This document shows, piece after piece, positions 1 through 7,021 of a DNA stretch of 14,778 bases (position 1 is the stretch's first letter; every line of letters begins with the position of its first letter). The stretch comes from Promethearchaeota archaeon (lineage in GTDB: Archaea; Asgardarchaeota; Lokiarchaeia; Sigynarchaeales; SOKP01): contig JAEOTW010000293.1 of NCBI GenBank assembly GCA_016839655.1, forward strand, positions 1 to 14,778, in the 5' to 3' direction. Made by a program: the position numbers and the translations under genes. The notes beneath the pieces were generated by a model. The model worked only from the letters and a program-made list of their open reading frames with translations. It was not told the origin of the DNA and searched no databases.

Positions 1-2
1 AA

Positions 3-251
3 AGAGTTGACTATATAAAGGAGAAATTTAAGATATTTAAAGCTGATACAATAGCACTATTTTTAATCCTTACAAAACTGGTTGTTCAAATTATGAAAAT
101 TTGGCAGGAAGTAATTACTCCTCTTGCTCCTGCAATAATCTTACAGCAAGCAATAATTCAAGTACAAATTTTATGGATCTTCTTTGCTCTCTTTACGTTT
201 ATTATAGGAATATATATAATTTTTAAACATAAAGAAGGTTCAAGTTCTTAA
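3..251 (+). CDS. C-terminal fragment of an unidentified membrane protein (5' end outside window)
   Basis: An open frame runs from the left edge to a TAA at 249-251 and gives 82 residues. It starts with a charged stretch (RVDYIKEKFKIFK). Two hydrophobic segments follow, roughly residues 17-33 and 57-75, and the tail is short and polar (KHKEGSSS). The segment between the helices is proline/alanine containing (ITPLAPAIILQQ). This looks like the last two transmembrane helices of a larger integral membrane protein with a cytoplasmic C-terminus. I do not recognise the family. The start lies outside the window, so length and function cannot be judged. The frame has no internal stop and codon use like its neighbours, so it is probably a real gene end and not chance. 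Confidence 0.5.
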   Translation, partial: RVDYIKEKFKIFKADTIALFLILTKLVVQIMKIWQEVITPLAPAIILQQAIIQVQILWIFFALFTFIIGIYIIFKHKEGSSS

Positions 252-347
252 ATAGTAAGTTAATGTAATTACTCTCAGTTAATATTTTTAGGGAAAGTTT
301 CCTAATAAAAAATAATACCAAATTAAATTGATTTAGATAATAATATT

Positions 348-569
348 ATGAGAGTAGATTTAAGGAAATTACTGATAATTATATTAAGTGTAGTGGGACT
401 TGGAGCAATTATAACAGTGGTTACTATGATTTTTGTAAATGCTGGCACTGATGGATCTTGTGGATGAGGGGGTTTCTTACTTCCTCCACATATAATTAAA
501 TCTATGATAAAATTTTTTACTATTGATACTCCCGAACAAATACAAACACTCTTTATATCTTTAATTTAA
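348..569 (+). CDS. Small membrane-anchored selenoprotein with a C-G-U motif (TGA read as Sec)
   Basis: ATG 348 opens a frame with one in-frame TGA at 465-467 and ends at TAA 567-569. If the TGA is selenocysteine, the product is 73 residues. Residues 8-30 form one hydrophobic helix. A small, flexible segment follows with the motif GSCGUGGF, in which Cys38 and Sec40 are separated by one Gly. The C-terminal 30 residues are amphipathic (LLPPHIIKSMIKFFTIDTPE). The protein stays plausible after the TGA, and a SECIS-like hairpin starts two bases after the stop. Without recoding the product would be a 39-residue peptide ending in SCG. A Cys/Sec pair beside a membrane helix suggests a thiol or peroxide redox role, but I know no family with this layout. 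Gly-Gly-rich Sec sites near a single helix recall eukaryotic SELENOK only superficially. Confidence 0.72.
465..467 (+). other. In-frame TGA, predicted selenocysteine codon
   Basis: The TGA is codon 40 of the frame starting at 348. It is flanked by TGT-GGA before and GGG-GGT after, giving Cys-Gly-Sec-Gly-Gly. The distance to the SECIS candidate is about 105 nt, and the element lies in the 3' UTR, as in archaeal and eukaryotic selenoprotein genes. Confidence 0.7.
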
Positions 570-570
570 A

Positions 571-639
571 ACCCGAAAGGAATGAATCTTGTTATGAAAT
601 GTTGGTAGCAAGCTGACCTACCTTGCGATGGTTTCGGGT
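571..639 (+). promoter_or_regulatory. SECIS element candidate in the 3' UTR of the selenoprotein gene
   Basis: An 8-bp perfect outer helix is formed by ACCCGAAA (571-578) and TTTCGGGT (632-639). The inside can fold in a eukaryote-like way. AUGA (582-585) faces UGA (614-616), which allows tandem G.A pairs as in a kink-turn. A helix follows, 588-595 with 605-612 (eight pairs including two G-U), closed by a loop at 596-604 that contains AAA about 12 nt from AUGA. An alternative inner hairpin, GGTAG (604-608) with CTACC (618-622), competes with this, and a second AUGA (594-597) could face CGAU (626-629). The outer helix is clear; the inner fold is ambiguous by eye. Lokiarchaeota are known for SECIS elements that resemble eukaryotic ones. 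Confidence 0.7.
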
Positions 640-766
640 CATTTTATAAGTAGAAATAGCTATTATTCAGAAAAAGGATTTTCTTCTTTTTTATGTATTA
701 TAATTTACTAAATTATAATCAAAGTATAATGATAAATCTTAAAAAAATAGAAATTTTAATGTAAAT

Positions 767-919
767 ATGACAACCACAAACCTTACTGTAAATGAAAGAA
801 AAATCCCTTTAAAAGATTTTATGCAAGAAATGTTAGCAAACATTATAATTGGTTATCTGAAAACCACTAAGGGAGTACCTGAAGATATAGATAAAATCAA
901 AATTGAGATTAGTTTATAA
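767..919 (+). CDS. Small hypothetical protein, 50 residues
   Basis: ATG 767 to TAA 917-919. The product is soluble and balanced in charge, with a likely helix in the middle (KDFMQEMLANIIIGYLKTTK) and an acidic/lysine-rich strand at the end (IDKIKIEIS). The N-terminal VNERKIPL looks like a short beta-strand. The composition is protein-like and not low complexity, and the pattern strand-helix-strand is reasonable for a small folded protein. I have a vague impression that similar short proteins occur in archaea but cannot name a family. No clear ribosome binding site is seen. It lies between the SECIS element and the MFS gene on the same strand and could have its own promoter. The alternative is a chance ORF. 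Confidence 0.5.
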   Translation: MTTTNLTVNERKIPLKDFMQEMLANIIIGYLKTTKGVPEDIDKIKIEISL

Positions 920-1123
920 ATTTTCTAATTTCATTCGTATTGGATTTGAATATATCATATAAACACTATTAGTTCAAAACCTTAATTTATAATTAAATTT
1001 AGTTATAATTTTAAGTTTCAAACCAATAATTTATTGAAAAAATATAGAACTTTTTTATATGAAAAGAACCAAGATAGTTTTAATCTCATTTTTTAAATAC
1101 AAAATTTAATTTAAGTGAAAAAT
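920..1123. other. Intergenic region, no gene seen
   Basis: This is AT-rich sequence with no convincing coding frame on either strand. TATA-like stretches lie at 1054-1060 (TTTATAT) and 1092-1099 (TTTAAATA). The second is about 25-30 nt before the ATG at 1124, which would suit a leaderless transcript for the MFS gene. No repeats or hairpins stood out. Confidence 0.4.
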
Positions 1124-2452
1124 ATGGGAGAAGAAAAAAAAGTCAAAACAAGTCTGATATTTTTCATAGGTCTAGCTTTCTTTACAACTGAATTAGCATG
1201 GAGTTTATATAATGCAAGAGTGAGTAGACTCTTAGAAACCTATTTAATCTTTCTAGGTTTCGTGGGAATGTGGATGGCACTTGATAATCTCATCGGTGTA
1301 ATTATCCAGCCAATAATGGGGTCAATCTCTGATAATACACGTACAAAATTAGGAAGAAGGATGCCTTATATTATAATCGGAATTCCATCAGGAGCTATAT
1401 TTTTTGCTCTAATTCCGACTCAACAAAACTTTCTTCAATTAATTATTTGGATGTTTTTCTTCGGTATAACTATGGGATTCTATCGTTCACAAGCGGTATC
1501 ATTAATGCCAGATTTTATTAAACCTGTTAATAGGAGTAAAGGCAACGCGATAATTAATATGATGGGAGGTCTTGGGGGTGTATTTGGCTACGGATTAAGC
1601 TTAGTAGCAGGAATTATCACATTACAAGGATCCTTTCTAATAGCTGCTGCTTTAATGGTGGTTTCACTATTCGTATTGATATGGAAAGTAAAAGAAAGAG
1701 ATTCTTACAGTTACAAAGCTTTGCTAGAGAAAGAACAATTGGAAGGTAAAAAAGTTAAGGGAGGAATAGAAAAACCCGGTTTAATTGAAAGCTTTAAGGA
1801 TATTCTTAAGGAAAAAGATAAGAGCACTTTGATTATGGGATTTGCTATATTTTCTTGGTTTATTGCTTTTCAAGGATTAGCAGCTTTACTTACTATCTAC
1901 GGGACTAATGTATTATTACAAACAGATGATTTCTCAGGATTTTTAGCATTTTTTGTTGCTTTACCAATAATAATCTTTGCTTACCCTTTCGCGATTATCG
2001 CAGGCAAGATTGGTAGGAGAAACGCGATTAAAATAGGATTAGTAATAATGATCACATGTCTAATTATACTCTTCTTTATAGGATTTATGAGAGCTGCAGG
2101 ATTAATCCCAGCAATTATACTTCTAGTTTTTGCTGGTATAGGTTGGTCTTTTGTAAATGTTAATTCAATTGTAATAATTTGGGAATTAGCACCATCTAGT
2201 GAAAAGATTGGAACATATACAGGGATTTATTACTTCTTTTCTTTCCTGGCTGCCATTACTGGACCATATATATTAGGAGGATTAACCGATTTATTCAACA
2301 ATCCATTGATCAGCCCACCCTATACTCTCGTTCTGAATGGAGCGATATTCTTAATAATAGCATTAGTACTAATGTTTTTTGTTAAGCGGGGGGAAATCGA
2401 ACTAACAGAAGAACAAAAACTTGCTAGACAAAAAGCAATTCAAGAATTATAG
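1124..2452 (+). CDS. MFS transporter, GPH/sucrose-type sugar:cation symporter-like
   Basis: This is an integral membrane protein of 442 residues with about 12 hydrophobic helices in two halves and a central cytoplasmic charged loop around residues 188-228. The first half has the MFS signature in the form typical of the glycoside-pentoside-hexuronide and sucrose symporters: DNLIGVIIQP (54-63), GSISDN (66-71) and GRRMPYI (77-83). The second half has the matching AGKIGRR loop. Family knowledge suggests proton- or sodium-coupled uptake of a sugar or glycoside, but the substrate cannot be read from the sequence. I chose ATG 1124; a GTG at 1115 in frame would add three residues, and neither start has a Shine-Dalgarno sequence. 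A T-run after the stop (2466-2475) probably terminates it, so it is likely monocistronic. Confidence 0.82.
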   Translation: MGEEKKVKTSLIFFIGLAFFTTELAWSLYNARVSRLLETYLIFLGFVGMWMALDNLIGVIIQPIMGSISDNTRTKLGRRMPYIIIGIPSGAIFFALIPTQQNFLQLIIWMFFFGITMGFYRSQAVSLMPDFIKPVNRSKGNAIINMMGGLGGVFGYGLSLVAGIITLQGSFLIAAALMVVSLFVLIWKVKERDSYSYKALLEKEQLEGKKVKGGIEKPGLIESFKDILKEKDKSTLIMGFAIFSWFIAFQGLAALLTIYGTNVLLQTDDFSGFLAFFVALPIIIFAYPFAIIAGKIGRRNAIKIGLVIMITCLIILFFIGFMRAAGLIPAIILLVFAGIGWSFVNVNSIVIIWELAPSSEKIGTYTGIYYFFSFLAAITGPYILGGLTDLFNNPLISPPYTLVLNGAIFLIIALVLMFFVKRGEIELTEEQKLARQKAIQEL

Positions 2453-2465
2453 TATTACAAATTCC

Positions 2466-2475
2466 TTTTTTTTTT
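2466..2475 (+). terminator. Poly-T terminator after the MFS gene
   Basis: A run of ten T on the coding strand lies 13 nt after the TAG stop of the transporter. Archaeal RNA polymerase terminates at such U-rich tracts without needing a hairpin. It lies before the next start at 2531. Confidence 0.5.
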
Positions 2476-2530
2476 AATATTTTTATTGTTTCTTGGTTTT
2501 AATTATATATTACTCTCAAAATTTATAATT

Positions 2531-3415
2531 ATGAAATTAGAACCAGAATGTATTGGCTGCCTTTTTAATCAAATGCTTAAAGCATTTAGATTACTCCAAC
2601 CCAATTTTTCTAGAGAAATTATTCTTAAAGCTCAGAAAGAGCTCATGGAATATTTAAAAGATTTTGACATTGAACAACGAGCGGCTCCTTATCTAGGGAA
2701 AATTACATACAATATAATCTCAGATCTTTTAAAGGACAATGATCCATATTATAATCTGAAAATGCAATATAACAGTTTAGTTATGGAATATTTTGAAGAA
2801 ATTCTAAAAACTATAGAGGATGCAAAGGATCCACTATCTAAAGCTATTTTGGCTTCAGCTTTAGGAAATACAATTGATTTTGCCAGTCAGCATGAAATGG
2901 ACATTATATCAGATCTAAAAAATTTCGGTATTGAAAATTTAGTTATAAATGACTATGGAAAATTTCGAAGATCACTAGAAAATACCACACATTTACTAAT
3001 TCTTGGAGATAATGCTGGTGAAATTGTTTTCGATAAAATTTTAATTCTAATCCTTAAAAAATATTACCCTGATTTAGAAATAATTTATTCTGTGAGATCC
3101 GCTCCGATAATTAATGATGCCACCCTTGAAGATGCTAAATTTATTAGTTTAACAGATTTAATACAAGTTATCGAATCAAATGATGCTCCAGGTGTGATTG
3201 TAGATGATGCTACTGAGGAGTTTAAAAAGCACTTTTATAAAAAGAATGGTGTGATTTTATCCAAAGGTCAAGGCAATTTTGAGAGTCTTTATGGTATGGA
3301 AATCCCCCAAAAAGAAGTTTATTACCTATTAAAAGCAAAATGTAACTTAATGGAAAGAATTTTTGGAGTCAAAATTGGAGATTTAATTTTCAAAAAAAAG
3401 ATTAAAGATTTTTAG
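2531..3415 (+). CDS. DUF89 / ARMT1-like damage-control phosphatase family protein
   Basis: This is a cytosolic protein of 294 residues. Hallmarks of the prokaryotic DUF89 branch are visible: an N-terminal MKLEPECIGC with Cys7 and Cys10, GNTIDF (112-117), GDNAGEIVFD (159-168) with the metal-binding Asp/Asn, RSAPIINDAT (189-198), and KGQGNFES near 245-252. Members are metal-dependent phosphatases thought to remove damaged or overflow phosphometabolites. The archaeal forms (AF1104-like) have no settled substrate. ATG 2531 is chosen because the family starts directly before the CxxC motif; the in-frame TTG at 2486 would add 15 hydrophobic residues that do not belong to the family and would overlap the poly-T region. 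Its TAG stop (3413-3415) overlaps the stop of the convergent roadblock gene. Confidence 0.85.
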   Translation: MKLEPECIGCLFNQMLKAFRLLQPNFSREIILKAQKELMEYLKDFDIEQRAAPYLGKITYNIISDLLKDNDPYYNLKMQYNSLVMEYFEEILKTIEDAKDPLSKAILASALGNTIDFASQHEMDIISDLKNFGIENLVINDYGKFRRSLENTTHLLILGDNAGEIVFDKILILILKKYYPDLEIIYSVRSAPIINDATLEDAKFISLTDLIQVIESNDAPGVIVDDATEEFKKHFYKKNGVILSKGQGNFESLYGMEIPQKEVYYLLKAKCNLMERIFGVKIGDLIFKKKIKDF

Positions 3416-3966
3416 TTAACGGAGTTAGTTCTTAATTTTTTAATAGCATCTGTAAAGAATCCAAAATCACCAATTTCAAGGCTTTTTTCTGATTCTTTAA
3501 TTCTATTAAAATATTCTTCGATTTGTGTAAATAAAATATTTTTAAAAGATGTAAATTGACTAACTTCGTTACAATCTTCATTAATTTCCCTGCGATATAA
3601 TGAGTAGAACATATCCAATGATTTTTCTATTTCTTGTCTAATATCATGTTTTACAAATTCCTTGTCAAGAATTGCTACGAAAATTAAATTATATTTGTAT
3701 ACTATAATCATCTCTACATCAAGACCCTTGATGTTGATCTCCTCAATTCGTCCTAGATTTTCACCGAATAAACCTAAGGCACCTACAAAAGATGACAATA
3801 AGACTGGATTAATTTTTGAATCTAAAATAAGATCAAGAAGATATTCCCCAGATTCTTTACAAATAACAATACCTTTTAACAGTTTAAAATCTTCTGTAAT
3901 AATTATCCCTATTATTATTAATACGCTATGTAACTAAAGACTAATTATGTTAATAAAATCATCCAT
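3412..3966 (-). CDS. Roadblock/longin-type protein with an in-frame TAG at codon 11
   Basis: The conserved domain reads LLKGIVICKESGEYLLDLIL, then SSFVGALGLFGENLGRIEEI, then YNLIFVAILDKEF, followed by a helical C-terminal tail. This is the layout of roadblock/longin proteins, which in Asgard archaea are numerous and are thought to bind or regulate small Ras-like GTPases. The uninterrupted frame with a standard start begins only at a TTG (3796-3798), which would cut off about 40 residues of the domain. Coding character continues upstream in frame to 3933, where a TAG (3934-3936) interrupts. Beyond it the frame runs ten more codons to ATG 3966, which has a TATA-like box 23 nt upstream. The full read-through product would be 184 residues. 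The true start, an amber read-through, a nonsense mutation or a sequence error cannot be told apart here. Confidence 0.65.
3934..3936 (-). other. In-frame TAG codon inside the roadblock gene
   Basis: CTA on the plus strand is TAG on the minus strand, codon 11 counted from ATG 3966 and just upstream of LHSVLIIIGIIITEDF. No ATG, GTG or TTG lies in frame between this codon and the TTG at 3798. Confidence 0.8.
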
Positions 3967-3983
3967 ATTTTTGTCTAATAATT

Positions 3984-3992
3984 GGATATATT
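3984..3992 (-). promoter_or_regulatory. TATA-like box for the roadblock gene
   Basis: On the minus strand this reads AATATATCC, centred about 23 nt upstream of ATG 3966. With archaeal spacing, transcription would begin near that ATG, which supports 3966 as the intended start of the gene. Confidence 0.35.
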
Positions 3993-4096
3993 ATCTGGAA
4001 AATAGCTGTGAAATCTGATCTCTTATTTTATAGTACTTTATAGTTTCGTGTCATTGACACATACAGTATTTGTTATTAAAAAAAGTAAATTTGTTT

Positions 4097-4948
4097 TTAG
4101 TTTTCTAATAGCCCTCTTATTTTATTAACTGTTACTTTAAATGCCTTAGCAGATTTACTATCAGGGTATTTCAAAATAAATGGTAACCCTTGATCACCTT
4201 GTTGGCTAACTTCAGTTTCAAATGGTATTGAGCCTAGTACTGGAACATTAAAATCGGTACTCGCTTTTTCAGCACCACCTGGAGGGTATAAGTCGATATA
4301 CTCTCCACAATGTGGACAATTAAAACCAGCCATATTCTCAATTATTCCAAGAATCTTTCTTTCCATTACCATCGCCATTTTAATAGTCTTTCTAGCATCC
4401 ATTAGCGCAACTTCTTGAGGAGTTGTAACAATTACAACATTCTCATCAGGAATTAATTGTAAGATATCTAAGGTTTCATCTGATGTTCCAGGAGGCAAAT
4501 CACATATTAGATAGTCAAGTTCACCCCATTCTGCATCTCCTAGAAACTGTCTTACAGCACTCATCTTCATAGGACCGCGCCATATAACTGGCTCATCAGG
4601 AGTAAGAGTTAAAAATGCCATACTCATAACTTTTAATTTTAGGGGACCATCAATAGGATAAAATTTTTTAGCTTCAGCATCAACTCGGGGTTTTAACTCC
4701 GAACTGATACCTAACATTTTAATAACATTTGGTCCTGTAATATCCACATCAAGAATACCAATTCTCAACCCAACGCTAGCTAAACTCATAGCAAGATTTA
4801 TAGCTACTGTAGTTTTGCCAACACCACCTTTTCCGGAGATCACCACGATTTTGTGCTTAATTTTCTCCATATTCTTTTTTATGTTTTTCGTCCTTTCATC
4901 CATCATCATTTCTTTTAAATCAACATTGGGTACTTCTTCTTCTGACAT
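4097..4948 (-). CDS. Mrp/NBP35-type P-loop ATPase, Fe-S cluster carrier (ApbC family)
   Basis: This is a cytosolic protein of 283 residues. It has the deviant Walker A motif GKGGVGKT (39-46), ILDVDITGPN (65-74) typical of the family, the Walker B/switch region LICDLPPGTSDE (148-159 region), and the metal-binding pair CPHC at Cys211 and Cys214. The C-terminal GDQGLPFILKYPDS is also characteristic. Family members are homodimers that hold a bridging [4Fe-4S] cluster through the CxxC and pass it to apoproteins with ATP binding or hydrolysis. ATG 4948 is the natural start. It is divergent from the Fwd-type operon, whose proteins bind several [4Fe-4S] clusters, so a role in maturing them is plausible but only inferred. 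A TATA-like box about 22 nt upstream suggests a leaderless transcript. Confidence 0.93.
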   Translation of the reverse strand: MSEEEVPNVDLKEMMMDERTKNIKKNMEKIKHKIVVISGKGGVGKTTVAINLAMSLASVGLRIGILDVDITGPNVIKMLGISSELKPRVDAEAKKFYPIDGPLKLKVMSMAFLTLTPDEPVIWRGPMKMSAVRQFLGDAEWGELDYLICDLPPGTSDETLDILQLIPDENVVIVTTPQEVALMDARKTIKMAMVMERKILGIIENMAGFNCPHCGEYIDLYPPGGAEKASTDFNVPVLGSIPFETEVSQQGDQGLPFILKYPDSKSAKAFKVTVNKIRGLLEN

Positions 4949-4965
4949 TTTCTATAACCACTTAA

Positions 4966-4973
4966 GTTTTATA
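4966..4973 (-). promoter_or_regulatory. TATA-like box of the Mrp gene
   Basis: TATAAAAC on the minus strand lies about 22 nt before the ATG, which places transcription initiation at or just before the start codon. Confidence 0.4.
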
Positions 4974-5163
4974 GTCATATCTCAATTTAGTTATTGTATG
5001 ATTATCAATGAAATAATGTCCTTTAATTTTATGCCTAATAATTTATGGTAATTTCTTACTTTTTGATTTATATTTTTTAATTTCTACAAGTCGTTTTTTA
5101 TATTAAATAAACTGAAGAAATTAATAAATCTCAAAATATTATTCTATACTCGAAAGCGAAGAA

Positions 5164-5173
5164 TATTATAAAA
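5164..5173 (+). promoter_or_regulatory. TATA-like box of the Fwd-type operon
   Basis: An ATTATAAAAA-type stretch is centred about 38 nt before ATG 5208, so the leader would be about 12 nt. The rest of the 259-nt divergent region (4949-5207) is AT-rich and shows no other gene or clear operator. Confidence 0.35.
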
Positions 5174-5207
5174 ACAAAGGTGTTGTTGAATTCCAGTAAA
5201 CAATTTC

Positions 5208-5675
5208 ATGGAGCTATATAAATTTTTACCCAAAACAAATTGTAAGAAATGTGGGAAACCCACTTGTATGTCTTTTGCGTTAGATTTGCTACAGGGTAAA
5301 GTAAAAGTCGATGATTGTACCCCACTCCTTGAACCTAAGTATAAGAATGATTATGCGAAATTAAAAGACTTAATAGGTGCTGAGGAAGGCAAAGAAAAAG
5401 AACTAAGAATTGATGTTGATACCGATTTATGTGATGGATGTGGTATTTGTGTAACTGTATGTCCTGTAAATGCTAGGTATTGTCCACCAACTTTAAGTGG
5501 AAAAGCCCCAGATTATCCTCCAGAAAAACACCAATTATTCCAAGTAAAAAACGGGAAATGTGAATTATTAAATTTGGAACATTGCCGCCGAATAGAAGCA
5601 CAAGGGCGAGAAAGAGAATGTCGTGTTTGTGAGACATATTGTCCTCGTGAGGCGGTTAAAATTGATTATGTATAA
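5208..5675 (+). CDS. Iron-sulfur protein of the Fwd cluster (FeS domain + ferredoxin-like; FwdG-like role)
   Basis: The product has 155 residues. The N-terminal domain has Cys12, Cys15, Cys20 and Cys37 in the spacing of the four-Cys FeS domain (PF04060) found in the CODH/ACS gamma subunit and related redox proteins. The C-terminal half is ferredoxin-like: CDGCGICVTVCP (Cys75, 78, 81, 85) and a second site with Cys126, 138, 141 and 145 (CRVCETYCP). It could therefore hold about three [4Fe-4S] clusters. It is the first gene of the operon, 37 nt before fwdB, so it most likely supplies electrons to the W/Mo site, a role played by FwdG/FwdF in methanogens. It is larger than FwdG and carries the extra N-terminal cluster domain. 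No membrane segment or signal peptide is seen. Confidence 0.8.
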   Translation: MELYKFLPKTNCKKCGKPTCMSFALDLLQGKVKVDDCTPLLEPKYKNDYAKLKDLIGAEEGKEKELRIDVDTDLCDGCGICVTVCPVNARYCPPTLSGKAPDYPPEKHQLFQVKNGKCELLNLEHCRRIEAQGRERECRVCETYCPREAVKIDYV

Positions 5676-5712
5676 TTATGTAAATTATTTTATTATTGAA
5701 GTGTAAAGAGTT

Positions 5713-7017
5713 ATGGGTAGCAAACGTTTTATATGTTCGGGTTGTTCTTTGTTATGCGATGACATCATCATTAAAAGTGATGGTTTATATATTGATGAAG
5801 TTTTAGGAGCATGTTTAAAAGGAAAAGAGAGGTTTGATCAAGCAACATCCAGTAACAGATTACTTAATCCTCAAATTAGAAAGAACGGGAAAATGGAGAA
5901 AGTAACTTATGAAAAAGCATTAGCTAAAGCTGTTGATATTATTAAAAATTCCCAAAAACCACTCTTATATGGATTTTCAACTGTTAGTTGTGAAGCTCAA
6001 TTAAAGGGTATTGAGTTGGCTGAATTAATTAATGGATTTATAGATTCTAATTCTGTAATATGTCAAGGAAAAGTTTTAAATAAATCAAAAGAAACTGGGA
6101 TTACTTTAACAACGATAACAGAAATTATTAATAAAGCAGATCTTTTAATCTTATGGGGAGCTAATGCTGCGGAATCCATTCCACGTTTATTAAATAAAAC
6201 TCTTTTCTCCCGAGGAAAGTTTAGAATGACGGGAAGGGAAATTAAAACTTTGATTGTCATAGATCCAGTAAAAACTGCCTCATTTGGAGTAATGGGTGTA
6301 AGAGATGTAGCACTCCAAATTGAAGCTGGAAAGGATATAGAGTTAATACGTGTTTTGAAAGAACAATGTTGTAATACTGATAGTATTCCAGAAATGGGTG
6401 TAGCTGGTATTGATAAAGATGATCTTAAGAGATTATTACTTCATTTAACTGGAGCGGAGAATGGCGTTATTTTTATAGGACAAGGTCTTTTAAGACCTCA
6501 ATCTGGAGCAGATGTTATTAAAGAATTGCTTGAATTAGTACAGTTAGTAAATGTTAAGCAGGAAAAAGGGCGTATGTCTGTTATGATGTTAGGTGGACAT
6601 TATAATATGGCAGGATTTGAGCATGTTGCTCTCTCAAGTTATGGGAAGAATCATAGTTTGCAATTCTCAAACAATCAATTAATTGATGCTAACGATACAA
6701 TTATTTCTAAAATAGATAAGGAAGATTTTGATTGCTCAATAATTGTTGGGACAGATCCAGTTTCACACTTACCCTTAAGTTTGAGTAAGAAATTATTGAA
6801 AAGACCTTTAATTTTTATTGATATTAAACAATCAGCATCATCGTTTGCCGCGGATGTTATCCTCCCTTCAGCAATAACTGGAATTGAATGTGGAGGATTA
6901 GTATATCGAATAGATCATGTCCCAATAGAACTAAAAAAAATATTGAATCCACCATGTAATATTCATTCTGATGTAAAAATTCTAAATAATATTTTTAATG
7001 CATTAAAGGAGGGTTAA
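5713..7017 (+). CDS. fwdB: Formylmethanofuran dehydrogenase subunit B-like molybdopterin protein
   Basis: The product has 434 residues, normal for FwdB. Cys8, Cys11, Cys15 (CSGCSLLCDD) and Cys34 (GACLKG) form the expected [4Fe-4S] site. VICQGK places Cys117 at the position of the W/Mo-ligating Cys, which is Sec in some methanogens. In the family this subunit reduces CO2 to formate at a bis-pyranopterin tungsten or molybdenum site. From my memory of Methanothermobacter FwdB, the residue after the ligand is His (here Gln118) and the GHYN motif is preceded by Arg (here Gly294 in LGGHYN). Both replaced residues belong to the formate dehydrogenase-type Cys/Sec-His-Arg active site. The fold looks complete, so this may be a paralogue with altered chemistry. 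The stop is followed after 4 nt by fwdD. Confidence 0.85.
   Translation: MGSKRFICSGCSLLCDDIIIKSDGLYIDEVLGACLKGKERFDQATSSNRLLNPQIRKNGKMEKVTYEKALAKAVDIIKNSQKPLLYGFSTVSCEAQLKGIELAELINGFIDSNSVICQGKVLNKSKETGITLTTITEIINKADLLILWGANAAESIPRLLNKTLFSRGKFRMTGREIKTLIVIDPVKTASFGVMGVRDVALQIEAGKDIELIRVLKEQCCNTDSIPEMGVAGIDKDDLKRLLLHLTGAENGVIFIGQGLLRPQSGADVIKELLELVQLVNVKQEKGRMSVMMLGGHYNMAGFEHVALSSYGKNHSLQFSNNQLIDANDTIISKIDKEDFDCSIIVGTDPVSHLPLSLSKKLLKRPLIFIDIKQSASSFAADVILPSAITGIECGGLVYRIDHVPIELKKILNPPCNIHSDVKILNNIFNALKEG
7008..7012 (+). promoter_or_regulatory. Strong Shine-Dalgarno site of fwdD inside the fwdB 3' end
   Basis: GGAGG lies 9 nt before ATG 7022 and overlaps the last codons of fwdB. It fixes the fwdD start and points to translational coupling. 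Most other genes here lack such a site. Confidence 0.7.
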
Positions 7018-7021
7018 AAAT

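Noticed and set aside
289..304. Near-palindrome TAGGGAAAGTTTCCTA upstream of the selenoprotein gene.
   Set aside because: It is short, has one unmatched base, and no second copy was seen, so calling it an operator is not supported.
2450..2533. The MFS gene and DUF89 gene are in the same frame, separated only by one TAG, which could suggest a read-through fusion.
   Set aside because: A poly-T terminator lies between them, DUF89 has its own ATG directly before its conserved CxxC motif, and the two families have no known fusion. The shared frame is a one-in-three coincidence.
3662..3937. Plus-strand ORF of 91 codons.
   Set aside because: It lies antisense to the roadblock gene, has no recognisable features, and its composition follows from the opposite strand.
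6061..6066. Possible Sec position in FwdB, since this subunit is a selenoprotein in some methanogens.
   Set aside because: The ligand codon is TGT (Cys117) and there is no in-frame TGA in the gene.
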